Of a stretch of 64,000 bases of DNA, positions 55,853 to 64,000 are shown one piece after another. Numbering within the stretch: position 1 is the first letter of the stretch; every line of letters starts with the position of its first letter. A model generated the notes under the pieces. That model ran no database searches, was not told the origin of the DNA, and was given only the letters and a program-made list of their open reading frames with translations. A program made the translations under genes and the position numbers. The stretch is from Xanthobacter autotrophicus (GTDB taxonomy: Bacteria > Pseudomonadota > Alphaproteobacteria > Rhizobiales > Xanthobacteraceae): the NCBI RefSeq assembly GCF_043194295.1, contig NZ_JBAFVK010000002.1. The stretch is one strand, 5' to 3'.

Positions 55853-57109
55853 TCAGGCGCCCGCCCCCGCCACTGCCTGCTCGATGAGATCGGCAGCACG
55901 CTTCACCCCGCCGCCTTCCGCCATCTCGTCGGCAATGCGCCGGGCGGCAAGGCGATAATCCGGCACGGTGAGCACCGCCCTCAAGGCATTGGCGAGGCGA
56001 ACGCGGCTGGCGCGGCCGGCCGGCACCACCTCAGCCACGCCGGCATAAGCGAGGCGGGCGGCGGTGGCCGGCTGCTCGAAGGCGATGGGCATGGCCACCA
56101 GCGGCACCCCTTCGGCCAGCGCGTCCAGCACCGTGTTCATTCCGCAATGGAGCACGGCGGCGGCGCAGCGCTTCAGTACCTCCTGCTGCGGCACGAAGGA
56201 GCGCACCTCGGCGAGGCCCGAGAGCTGGGCCGCCTCCTCGTCCGACAGCATGCCGCCATGGGCGATGAGCAGCCGCGCCCCCACGTCCCGCGCCGCGAAC
56301 GCCACCTTGTGGAACAGGTCGATCCGCCCACCCTGCAGGGTGCCGAGAGAGCAGAACAGGAGCGGCATGCCCTCCACGTGGGGCAGGGCCAGATCCATGC
56401 GCGGCACGACGGCGCCGTCGCGCCAGGGCGAGCCGTAGTGGAAGGTGGCGGGCAGCTCGGAGCGCGGAAAGTCCAGCCCCTTCGGCATCTGCGCCACGGT
56501 CAAAAGCGGCGAGAAGCCGCCGTCCGCGAACGGATCGAGCCCAAAGGCCGCGCCGTGGCGCTCCAGCACCCGGCGCATGGGCCGCATCAACAGGTCGGTG
56601 ATGCGGTAGCCGCCCTTGTTCCACACGAGGCCCTGCTCGCTGGCATCATAGCGCCAGGGCACGAAGGGCGGCGGCACGCCGATCTCCCGGTTCAGCGGCA
56701 GCGCGGTGGCGGTGGAGACAACGGGCAGCTTGAGATGGCGGGCCACGAGGGTGCCCGCCGCCTCGGTCTGGTCGGCGATCACCGCGTCCGCGCCGATGGC
56801 CTTCAGCACGCCGGGCAGGTCGCGGCACAACATGTCGGTCTGCGCAGCCGTGACCTTCAGGGTACCGAGCAGGCCGAACAGGCCGGTGGGCGCGGCAAGG
56901 CGCGCCACATAGGCGTCGAGGGCGCCGGCGGGGTAGTCCTTCTCGCCCACAGGCGCGAACTCGGCGCCCTTGCCGGCTATGAGCCGGGCGGCATCGGCCA
57001 TGTGTACGAAGGTGACGCGATGGCCCCGCGCGGTAAGCTCCCGGGCGAGCACCAGCAGCGGATTGATATGCCCCGGCAGCGGCGGGGCGACGACGGCGAA
57101 ATGGGTCAT
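55853..57109 (-). CDS. crtX: Carotenoid (zeaxanthin) glycosyltransferase CrtX, GT1
   Basis: 418 residues, GT-B fold. Starts MTHFAVVAPPLPGHINPLLV and has the family-1 donor site CAAAVLHCGMNTVLDALAEG followed by VPLVAMPIAFEQPATAAR, the CrtX signature. It glycosylates the hydroxyl groups of zeaxanthin; in Pantoea the sugar is glucose. Xanthobacter is known for zeaxanthin dirhamnoside, so the donor here may be an activated rhamnose (inference). The ATG overlaps the crtB stop by four bases. Last gene of crtY-crtI-crtB-crtX. Confidence 0.9.
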   Translation of the reverse strand: MTHFAVVAPPLPGHINPLLVLARELTARGHRVTFVHMADAARLIAGKGAEFAPVGEKDYPAGALDAYVARLAAPTGLFGLLGTLKVTAAQTDMLCRDLPGVLKAIGADAVIADQTEAAGTLVARHLKLPVVSTATALPLNREIGVPPPFVPWRYDASEQGLVWNKGGYRITDLLMRPMRRVLERHGAAFGLDPFADGGFSPLLTVAQMPKGLDFPRSELPATFHYGSPWRDGAVVPRMDLALPHVEGMPLLFCSLGTLQGGRIDLFHKVAFAARDVGARLLIAHGGMLSDEEAAQLSGLAEVRSFVPQQEVLKRCAAAVLHCGMNTVLDALAEGVPLVAMPIAFEQPATAARLAYAGVAEVVPAGRASRVRLANALRAVLTVPDYRLAARRIADEMAEGGGVKRAADLIEQAVAGAGA

Positions 57110-58041
57110 TGAGGACGCGTCCAAAGGTGCGCGGGACGGGGCGGCGGCGCGCCCTTGAACCGCGTGGCGAGGGCCTGCGCGAGGCCACCCGCGAGAAAGC
57201 CGGCCTTCTGGGCCGTGGAGGTGGAAACGCGGGAATCCCACGCCTTCGGCCCGCGCCTGCGGACCTCGACGCCGATGGCGCGATAGACGCCGCGTGCCGC
57301 GCCCACCGCCGCCGCCGCGCGGAACGGCAGGGCGGCCATGCCGATGAGGGCCTGGTCGTAATAGGGCTCGGCCACGTCGAGCAGCCGCGCCACCGCGCCG
57401 GCCACCGCCGCGCGATGCTCCGGCGCGGCGATCCTAGCTTCCGGAACGCCAGCCTCGGCGAGGAAGGAAGCGGGCAGGTAGATGCGGCCGATGGCGGCAT
57501 CCTCCATCACGTCGCGGGCGATGTTGGTGAGCTGGAAGCCGAGGCCGAGGTCGCTCGCCCGGTCCAGCACCACCTCATCCCGTGCGCCCATGATGAGGGC
57601 CATCATGACGCCCACCACGCCGGCCACGTGGTAGCAATAGATCAGCGTGTCATCGAGGCTCTCGTAGCGCCGGCCCTCCACATCCATGCGGAAGCCCTCC
57701 AGCAGCTGGAGGGGGTAGCGCTCGGGAATATCGTTGCGCTTCACCACCTCGGCGAAGGCGGCGAAGGCCGGGTGGGTGGAGGGCGCGCCGCGATAGGCGT
57801 TGCGGGTCTCCTCATAGAGGCCGTCGAGCCGCTCGGCGGGCGAGGCGGCGCTGGAAACCCGGCCGTGCCCCAGCTCCTGCCCGTCCACCACGTCGTCGCA
57901 ATGGCGGCACCAGGCATAGAGCATCACCGCGTCTTCCCGCATGCGCGGGCCGAACAGGCGCGCGGCGGCGGCGAAGCTCTTGGACCCCTTCGCGATGGCC
58001 TCCTCGCTGGCGCCGAGGACGGCGGGCGCGGGCGCGTTCAT
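57106..58041 (-). CDS. crtB: Phytoene synthase
   Basis: 311-residue head-to-head prenyltransferase that condenses two geranylgeranyl diphosphates into phytoene. The first Asp-rich motif is YAWCRHCDDVVDG near residue 43, the second GFQLTNIARDVMEDAAIGRIYLP near residue 170, with YCYHVAGVVGVMM between them. The ATG (58039-58041) overlaps the crtI stop by four bases. Its substrate enzyme, GGPP synthase (crtE), is not in the window. Confidence 0.95.
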   Translation of the reverse strand: MNAPAPAVLGASEEAIAKGSKSFAAAARLFGPRMREDAVMLYAWCRHCDDVVDGQELGHGRVSSAASPAERLDGLYEETRNAYRGAPSTHPAFAAFAEVVKRNDIPERYPLQLLEGFRMDVEGRRYESLDDTLIYCYHVAGVVGVMMALIMGARDEVVLDRASDLGLGFQLTNIARDVMEDAAIGRIYLPASFLAEAGVPEARIAAPEHRAAVAGAVARLLDVAEPYYDQALIGMAALPFRAAAAVGAARGVYRAIGVEVRRRGPKAWDSRVSTSTAQKAGFLAGGLAQALATRFKGAPPPRPAHLWTRPQ

Positions 58042-59552
58042 CGGGGCGTCACACCGAGGTCCGCGAGGATGAGCCCCGCCGTGGCCTTGGCCGAGCCCAC
58101 CACCCCCGGCACGCCCGCCCCCGGATGGGTGCCGGCCCCGGCAAAGTACAAGTTCCCGATCTTGGCATCGCGGTTGTGCGGCCGGAACCATGCCGACTGG
58201 GTGAGGATGGGTTCCACCGAGAAGGCCGAGCCCTGATGGGCAGACAGCTCATCGCGGAAGCCGAACGGGGTGAGGATGCGCGAGGTGACGAGGCTGTCGC
58301 GCAGCCCAGGCAGCAGCCGCTCTTCCAGATGGGCGAGGATGCGGTCGCGATAAAGTGGACCTTCCTTGTCCCAGTCGATGTCCGCCTTGCCCAGGTGCGG
58401 TACCGGCGAGAGCACGTAGAAGGCGGTGCAGCCTTCCGGCGCCAGCGACGGGTCGGTCACGGTGGGGGCGTGGAGATAGAGCGAGAAGTCGTCGGGCAGC
58501 TTCGGCCCCTTGAAGATCTCGTCCACCAGGCCGCGATAGCGCGGACCGAACAGCACCGTGTGGTGCTGGAGATGGTCCCAGGTGCGCCGCGCCCCGAAAT
58601 AGACCACGAACAGCGACATGGAATGGCGCGACTTGGCCAGCCGCGCCCCTTCCGAGCGCCCGCGCGCCGCCCCGCGCAACAGGTGGCGATAGGTGTGCAC
58701 TACATCCGCATTGGAGGCGACGAGATCGAAAGGCAGGGTTTCGCCGCTCTTGAGCTTCACGGCCGTGGCGCGCTGGCCTTCCACCACGATCTCATCCACC
58801 GGGCTCGACAGACGGATCTCGCCGCCGAGGTCGGTGAACAGCTTGACCATGCCCCGCACCAACGCGCCGGTTCCCCCGCGCGGAAAGAACACGCCCCATT
58901 TGCGCTCCAGCGCATGGATGAGGGCGTAGATGGACGAGGTGGAGAACGGATTGCCCCCCACCAGCAAGGAATGGAACGAGAAGGCCTGCCGCAGGTGATC
59001 GTCGCGGATGAAGCGCGAGACCATGGCATAGACCGAGCGCCAGGCTTCCAGCTTCACCAGCTTGGGCGCGGCCTTCATCATGCTGGAGAATTCAAGGAAC
59101 GGCACCGCGCCGAGCTTGAGATAGCCCTCCTCGAACACCGCCTGCGAATAGGCGAGGAAGCGGCGATAGCCCTCCACGTCCGCCTTGTCGAAGGTGGCGA
59201 TCTGGGCGTTGAGCGAGGCCTGGTCGTTCACATAGTCGAACTGCCGGCCGTCCGGCCACAGGAGCCGGTAGAAGGGCGAGACCGGCATCAGCTCCACATA
59301 GTCGGACAGCTTGCGGCCGGCGGCGGCGAACACCTCTTCAAGGCAGGTGGGATCGGTGATGACGGTGGGGCCGCCATCGAAGGCGAAGCCGTCCTGCTCA
59401 TAGACATAGGCGCGTCCGCCGGGCTTATCGCGCTGCTCGAACACGGTGGTGCGGATGCCCGCCGCCTGCAGGCGGATGGCGAGGGAGAGCCCGCCGAAGC
59501 CGGACCCGATGACGGCGGCACGGCGGATGGTCTTGGTGGCATCGAGCATCAT
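58038..59552 (-). CDS. crtI: Phytoene desaturase
   Basis: 504-residue FAD enzyme that converts phytoene to lycopene in four desaturations. N-terminal dinucleotide motif AVIGSGFGGLSLAIRLQAAG near residue 13, substrate region GGPTVITDPTCLEE, and the C-terminal carotenoid dehydrogenase signature NLYFAGAGTHPGAGVPGVVG. Length and motifs are normal for bacterial CrtI. Two adjacent ATGs open the gene; its first codons overlap the crtY stop. Confidence 0.96.
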   Translation of the reverse strand: MMLDATKTIRRAAVIGSGFGGLSLAIRLQAAGIRTTVFEQRDKPGGRAYVYEQDGFAFDGGPTVITDPTCLEEVFAAAGRKLSDYVELMPVSPFYRLLWPDGRQFDYVNDQASLNAQIATFDKADVEGYRRFLAYSQAVFEEGYLKLGAVPFLEFSSMMKAAPKLVKLEAWRSVYAMVSRFIRDDHLRQAFSFHSLLVGGNPFSTSSIYALIHALERKWGVFFPRGGTGALVRGMVKLFTDLGGEIRLSSPVDEIVVEGQRATAVKLKSGETLPFDLVASNADVVHTYRHLLRGAARGRSEGARLAKSRHSMSLFVVYFGARRTWDHLQHHTVLFGPRYRGLVDEIFKGPKLPDDFSLYLHAPTVTDPSLAPEGCTAFYVLSPVPHLGKADIDWDKEGPLYRDRILAHLEERLLPGLRDSLVTSRILTPFGFRDELSAHQGSAFSVEPILTQSAWFRPHNRDAKIGNLYFAGAGTHPGAGVPGVVGSAKATAGLILADLGVTPR

Positions 59553-60706
59553 GGGGAACCGGGTGCGGCTTTCGTCTCAACAAGGCAGGAGAGCGCCCTG
59601 AACACCGATACGGGCGGGCGGCCCGAAAGGATGCGCGCCTTGTCGGCAAGGGTGAGGCGATCGGCGTAGAAGCGGGCGATCAGGTCTTCCGACAGCCCGT
59701 AGAAGCGCTGGAGAATGGCATAGCGCCGCTCCGGATCGGCGGCGCGGAACAGCATGCGATTGAGCAGGCGGAAGAAGCCGCGCCCGTTCCACGCCGCCGC
59801 CGCATGGGCGCGCATCGCCGCCGACAAAGCGGGGCCGGAGAGGTCGGCAAGCGCGCTCACGGTGTCGGCGAGCGCCAGCGCGTCGGGCAGGCTATAGCCG
59901 GTGGTGGGGTGGAACAGGCCCGCCCGCAGCCCCGCCGGCGCCACGCCCGCAGGTATCTCGCCGAGAAAGGCGTCGATGTCGCCGCCGAGCGCAATCGGCA
60001 AGATGCCGTCCTCCTCCCGCACCACATAGTCCACCACCCAGCCCTGCGCCGCGGCATAGGCGGAAATGCGGCCGCGCAACGCATCGGTGGGAAGCTCCGG
60101 GCCGTCGGCATAATAGGTGTCTTCCACCAGCAGCGTGTCGTCGTCCAGCGGCAGCACATAGACGAAGCGGTAGCCGCCCAACTGCTCCACCCGCGCATCC
60201 ATGATGACGGGGCGGGTGAGGCCATGGGGCCGCGACAGGCGCAGTTCCTGCCCCAGGAAGGTCTGGTAGCCGAGGTCGAGATGGCGCGAGGCGCGCGGGC
60301 CGCGCCCATCCACCACGGCGCGGGCGTCGATGCGCTCGCCGCCCTCCAGCACCACATGGTCGGCCGCCACATGGGCGACGCGGGCATTGGTGCGGATGGC
60401 GGCGCACAGGCGCTCGTTCATCACCTCGGCCATGCGCTCGGAGGAAATGGTGGCGTAGCCGCCTTTGAGCGTGCGGGAAAAGGCGGGAAAATGCACCCCG
60501 TGCCCGGCCCAGCGATAGCTCTGGAAGGGGGCCAGAAAGGCGCGCTGGTCGGCGGTGAGATCGCTGTCGTGGCAGGACCAGCTGTGGTTGCCGCCCACGC
60601 TTTCGCCGGCTTCCAGCAGCAGCATGTGCAGGCCGGGGCGCTGGGCGGCGAGGCGCGCGGCCATCAGGCAATTGGCAAGTCCGGCGCCGACGAAGACGAT
60701 GTCCAT
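59549..60706 (-). CDS. crtY: Lycopene beta-cyclase
   Basis: 385-residue FAD-dependent cyclase that closes both ends of lycopene to make beta-carotene. MDIVFVGAGLANCLMAARLA at the N-terminus, GNHSWSCHDSDL near residue 42, LPLDDDTLLVEDTYYADG in the middle and GLFHPTTGYSLPDALALAD near residue 275 are CrtY hallmarks. I start at ATG 60706 with GAAGG upstream; the open frame to 60820 is not conserved. First gene of the crt operon. crtZ, needed for zeaxanthin, is absent here. Confidence 0.94.
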   Translation of the reverse strand: MDIVFVGAGLANCLMAARLAAQRPGLHMLLLEAGESVGGNHSWSCHDSDLTADQRAFLAPFQSYRWAGHGVHFPAFSRTLKGGYATISSERMAEVMNERLCAAIRTNARVAHVAADHVVLEGGERIDARAVVDGRGPRASRHLDLGYQTFLGQELRLSRPHGLTRPVIMDARVEQLGGYRFVYVLPLDDDTLLVEDTYYADGPELPTDALRGRISAYAAAQGWVVDYVVREEDGILPIALGGDIDAFLGEIPAGVAPAGLRAGLFHPTTGYSLPDALALADTVSALADLSGPALSAAMRAHAAAAWNGRGFFRLLNRMLFRAADPERRYAILQRFYGLSEDLIARFYADRLTLADKARILSGRPPVSVFRALSCLVETKAAPGSP

Positions 60707-60816
60707 GCCCTTCGCGCCGCTCCTGCTTTGCCCCCCGCAAGGGCAATAGCCGCCACGCCCGCCCCTGTCACCCCCGGTGCCCGCATGCCGGGCCGGCGTG
60801 GTGGTCGCAACGCCGC

Positions 60817-62208
60817 TCACCGCGGCACGGCGGCCTTGTCGTCGTCGGCGGCGGCATGCAGGCCGGCGGCCTTCTGGGCGAAGAATTGGTTGATGCCCAC
60901 CACCACCGTCTCGGCGATGCGAACGCGCCCTTCCGGCGAGGTAAGGAGCTTCAGGTCCTCCTTGCTGGACATGTAGCCGATCTCCAGCAGCACGGACGGC
61001 ACGTCGTGGGCGCGCAGCACCCGGAAGCCGGCGGACTTCAGGGGCGAGCGGTGGAAGCGCACCGTGCTCTTCATGGCGCCCACCAGGGTGCGGGCGAGCA
61101 AGGCGGAGAAATTACGCGTCTCGCGCTGGGCAAGGTCCACCAGGATGCCCGCCACCTCGTCGCTTTCGTCGGAGAGGTCCACACCGGCGATAAGGTCGGC
61201 CTTGTTCTCCTTTTCCGCCAGATGGGCAGCGTCCGCGTCGCTGGCGGTCTCCGCCAGGGTGTAGACGCTGGCGCCCCGGGCCTGGCCGTCGCCGCGGGCG
61301 AGCGCATCGGCGTGGAACGACACGAACAGGTCGGCGCGATGGGCGCGGGCGATGCGCACCCGCTCCCCCAGCGGCACGAAGGTGTCGGTGGAGCGCGTCA
61401 TGACGACGCGATAGGCCCCGGAGCGCTCCAGCAGATCGCGCACAGCGAGCGCGGTTTCCAGCACCACGTTCTTCTCGGCGAAGGCGGAATAGCCGGTCGT
61501 GCCCGAATCGATGCCGCCATGGCCGGGATCGAGCACCACCACGGGCCGCGTGTCCCCGGTCTCCGGCGGCACAATGGGGGTCGCGGGCAAGGCGGTGCGC
61601 TGGGCGGCCGAACGCGCCGCCGTGCGGGCGAAGCTGTCGGGATCGGTCTTCACCAGGTCCACCACCAGGCGGGCGGGCTGGTCGTCCACCGGATCGAGCA
61701 CGAAGGCCTTGTCGATGGCCACCGGCCCGGTCACCTCCAGCACCATGCGCGCCTTGCCCGGCGCGAACACGCCGAACCGGTAGGCGGCCACCAGTCCCCG
61801 TTTCAGCTGGTTCGATTCGGGCCGCAGCGCGAAAGCGACCTCCGGCAGATCGAGGATCACCCGGTAGGGCTCGGCAAGGGTGAAGGCGTGAAATTCCACA
61901 GCCCGATCGAGATCGATCACGAGGCGCGTGCGCTGGGCGTCGCCCGCAAGGCGGGCATCCCGCGCCGTGGCGGGGCCTCCATCGACCGGTTTTTCCGCCA
62001 CCGGCTGAGCTTGCGCCGGCGCATCAACCTCCCCGGCGCGCAGCGGCGCGGGGGCCAGAAGAGATGCCGCAAGCATGAGCACGCCCAGAAATGCAGCGGG
62101 CAAACCGTTGCGGAGCCTTGTCGCGGCCGGCATCAGGGCACGGCCAGGCCTGCGGTTCGGATCCGGGTGCAGCTCAGGGCGCAGCTCGGGGCGCAGGTCC
62201 ATGGGCAT
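60817..62208 (-). CDS. amiC: N-acetylmuramoyl-L-alanine amidase (AmiC-type, AMIN + Amidase_3)
   Basis: Periplasmic zinc amidase that cuts the stem peptide from MurNAc during septum splitting. An N-terminal signal (LPAAFLGVLMLAASLLAPAP) is followed by an AMIN peptidoglycan-binding domain (RLVIDLDRAVEFHAFTLAEP, YRVILDLPEVAF) and the Amidase_3 catalytic domain: VVLDPGHGGIDSGTTGYS (first Zn His), EKNVVLETALAV (Glu), SFHADAL (second Zn His) and VLLEIGYMSS (catalytic Glu). Start 62208 gives a 463-residue product; ATG 62133 puts the signal peptide at the very N-terminus and may be the real start. Divergent from rne. Confidence 0.9.
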   Translation of the reverse strand: MPMDLRPELRPELHPDPNRRPGRALMPAATRLRNGLPAAFLGVLMLAASLLAPAPLRAGEVDAPAQAQPVAEKPVDGGPATARDARLAGDAQRTRLVIDLDRAVEFHAFTLAEPYRVILDLPEVAFALRPESNQLKRGLVAAYRFGVFAPGKARMVLEVTGPVAIDKAFVLDPVDDQPARLVVDLVKTDPDSFARTAARSAAQRTALPATPIVPPETGDTRPVVVLDPGHGGIDSGTTGYSAFAEKNVVLETALAVRDLLERSGAYRVVMTRSTDTFVPLGERVRIARAHRADLFVSFHADALARGDGQARGASVYTLAETASDADAAHLAEKENKADLIAGVDLSDESDEVAGILVDLAQRETRNFSALLARTLVGAMKSTVRFHRSPLKSAGFRVLRAHDVPSVLLEIGYMSSKEDLKLLTSPEGRVRIAETVVVGINQFFAQKAAGLHAAADDDKAAVPR

Positions 62209-62910
62209 CCCATCTTGGCTCGATCGCAGGATCGGGACATTGAAGGACGGCAGGCTTAAGGCGGGGTCCGTAAACGCTCCGTTGATGAAGCGTTATAGCC
62301 TACGGAAACGAGGAAGAGGACGCATAAACCTTGCCAAGCAGGAAGTTGGGCGGGTAAGAATGGTGGGGTACACAGTTCGCGTTCCGGAACAGGCCCTTCG
62401 GCCCCGGCTGCCGCGGCTGCCGCAGGACAGTGTTTCTTCGATCCCGGGCGGGCCGCTGAGCGCGCCGGATGCCCGGAAGTGCGGGAACACTCCCATCGCC
62501 GCTGGCGGCTCGACCACTTTCGTGGAGCCCCGTGGTGAGCGCCCGACCGGCGCTCGATGCGACAGCCCCACCGGCCGCCTCAGCCGAAGAGCCGCAAGGG
62601 ACGATCTGGGGAATCGGGCGAACGTGTGCCGTGGCCGGAACGAGGCGCCCGCCTTTCATCCGGCCTGAACCCTTCATCGAGGAACGGGTAGCCGAGGGCA
62701 TGGATTTTTCTCCGCACGACAGGCGCGTTCTGCGCGCCCCCGTGTGCCCCGACGTCGAGGGTCGTAGCGACACGCCCCGACGCACCTGTTTCTCCGTTTC
62801 ATCCTCACGTCATCACATCCGGCGCCCGAGCGGCCCGGCCACCCCGCAATGGGGTGCGCCTGGGCGGCTGTCGCGGACCTTTGCCCGCGGCGCCGTGAAG
62901 AGAGAATTCC
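62209..62910. other. Divergent amiC-rne intergenic region, probable long rne leader
   Basis: About 700 bases without a supported gene. On the plus strand TTGCCA (62331-62336), 18 bases, TAAGAA (62355-62360) is a possible rne promoter, which would give a leader of about 540 bases. A long structured 5' UTR mediates autoregulation of rne in E. coli, so such a leader is plausible here. GAAGAGAG sits just before the rne ATG. Confidence 0.4.
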
Positions 62911-64000
62911 ATGGCCAACAAGATGCTCATCGATGCGACCCACCCGGAGGAAACCCGGGTCGTGGTCGTGCGCGGGAACAGGGTCGAAGAGTTCGACTAT
63001 GAGTCGGCGTCCCGCAAGCAGTTGCGGGGCAATATCTATCTGGCGAAGGTGACGCGCGTGGAGCCCTCGCTCCAGGCCGCCTTCATCGAATATGGCGGCA
63101 ACCGCCACGGCTTCCTCGCCTTCAGCGAGATCCACCCTGATTATTACCAGATCCCCGTGGCGGACCGCCTCGCGCTGATCGAGGAGGAGGAACGCGCCGC
63201 CCGCCTCGCCGACGACGAGGCCGAGCTGAAGGACCGCCGCCGCGAGCGCGGCCGGGCCCGGCGCTCCAGCTCCGACCGCACCGTGAGCGAGCCCGTCGAG
63301 GAAGCCGAGACCATCCCCGCCGAGGGCTCCGGCCAAGACTCTTCCAGCTCCGAACCGTCCAGCTACGAACCTTCCAGCCTCGAGGCACCCTCGGATACCA
63401 CCCCGTCCAGCGCTTCCGAATTCGGTGAGGCGCACAAGGGTGACACCAGCGAGACCGGCCAGCCCGAGGCTGAAGCCTCCTCCTGGCAGGACGCCCCCGC
63501 CTTCGAGAGCGCGCACCCCGAGCACCACGCACCCGAGAGCGTGACCGACCTGCTGTCCGCCGCCGAGGCTGCCGAAGCGTCCTCCGAGGCCCGCGAAACC
63601 GAGTCCGAGGCCGCCTATGGCGCGCCCCTGCCCGCCCCGCAGCAGCAGCATGCCGACGCTTACGCCGACCTGCGCCACCAGGAAGCCCCCGAGGGCGAGA
63701 CCCACCCCGCCCCCATCCTCGACATCGAGGAGACCCCTGCCGAGATCCGTCGCGCCGACCCCCGTCCGGTCGAGGACGACGAGGATGAGGACGAGGACGA
63801 CGGCGATGTCGACCAGATCGACGAGGAAGAGGAGATCGAGCATCTCGGCGCCGACGACGACGCCATGGAAGAGGTGCCCGAGCGCGCGCCGCAGCGCCGT
63901 GCCCGCTCCTACAAGATTCAGGAAGTCATCCGCCGTCGCCAGGTAATGCTGGTGCAGGTGGTGAAGGAAGAGCGCGGCAACAAGGGCGCCGCCCTCACCA
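62911..64000 (+). CDS. rne: Ribonuclease E, partial (N-terminal part; 3' end outside window)
   Basis: Endonuclease that starts mRNA decay and matures rRNA and tRNA. The 363 visible residues open with MANKMLIDATHPEETRVVVV, then the first half of the S1 domain (GNIYLAKVTRVEPSLQAAFI, GGNRHGFLAFSEIHPDYY). A low-complexity insertion of about 260 residues follows, from basic (RRRERGRARR) through Ser/Glu/Ala-rich to very acidic (EDDEDEDEDDGD). The S1 fold then resumes at SYKIQEVIRRRQVMLVQVVK, continuing VKEERGNKGAAL. Alphaproteobacterial RNase E proteins carry such insertions. The frame stays open to the window end. Confidence 0.95.
   Translation, partial: MANKMLIDATHPEETRVVVVRGNRVEEFDYESASRKQLRGNIYLAKVTRVEPSLQAAFIEYGGNRHGFLAFSEIHPDYYQIPVADRLALIEEEERAARLADDEAELKDRRRERGRARRSSSDRTVSEPVEEAETIPAEGSGQDSSSSEPSSYEPSSLEAPSDTTPSSASEFGEAHKGDTSETGQPEAEASSWQDAPAFESAHPEHHAPESVTDLLSAAEAAEASSEARETESEAAYGAPLPAPQQQHADAYADLRHQEAPEGETHPAPILDIEETPAEIRRADPRPVEDDEDEDEDDGDVDQIDEEEEIEHLGADDDAMEEVPERAPQRRARSYKIQEVIRRRQVMLVQVVKEERGNKGAALT

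Noticed and set aside
62469..63002. A plus-strand ORF overlapping the start of rne
   Set aside because: It overlaps rne in another frame and its translation has no protein-like features.

Overview
The window looks like chromosome from a GC-rich alphaproteobacterium of the Hyphomicrobiales, most plausibly a Xanthobacteraceae member close to Xanthobacter. This is inferred from the mix of Irr-type iron boxes, paired phasins, CobP-type cobalamin salvage, an insertion-bearing RNase E, the tig-clpP-clpX-lon-hupB order and a yellow-carotenoid operon with crtX. Taxonomy cannot be proven by reading alone.

Layout. 0-6 kb, all minus strand: waaF-waaC-hldD-hldE (ADP-heptose synthesis and transfer to the LPS core), then a cobalamin riboswitch, a 49-codon leader ORF and the 5' part of cobP. 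6-10 kb: two phasins and a large PAS protein that looks like a degenerate histidine kinase. 10-16.4 kb, plus strand: bfd and bfr, each behind an Irr-like box, then a ferric-iron ABC transporter (binding protein and fused permease, no ATPase) and an AsmA-like protein. 16.5-24.2 kb, minus strand: ialB-like gene, then an operon of periplasmic binding protein, GST, ABC ATPase, permease, xdhA and xdhB. 24.5-32 kb: a family-1 glycosyltransferase, a FecR-domain protein paired with a TPR/beta-barrel protein, a small cysteine-repeat secreted protein, an MhqO/MhqD-like pair and a GDSL/SGNH esterase.

32.1-37.8 kb is a probable small genomic island: an intact tRNA-Asp gene at one end, a decayed 51-bp copy of its 3' half at the other in the same orientation, visibly lower GC in part of the interior, and cargo of a DUF1254/DUF1214 protein, an SdsA-like alkylsulfatase and a secreted SCP2-like protein. 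No integrase was found.

37.8-46.2 kb is housekeeping: tRNA-Asp, tRNA-Val, hupB, lon (with a heat-shock-type promoter), clpX, clpP, tig, tRNA-Leu. 46.6-55.8 kb: a Tat-exported cupredoxin that has lost its copper ligands, the NAD(P)HX repair enzyme, glnB-glnA behind a sigma-54 promoter, tandemly duplicated terminators, azlC-azlD, pabB-pabC and a GNAT. 55.8-62.2 kb: crtY-crtI-crtB-crtX with 4-bp overlaps, preceded by an AmiC-type amidase. The window ends inside rne.
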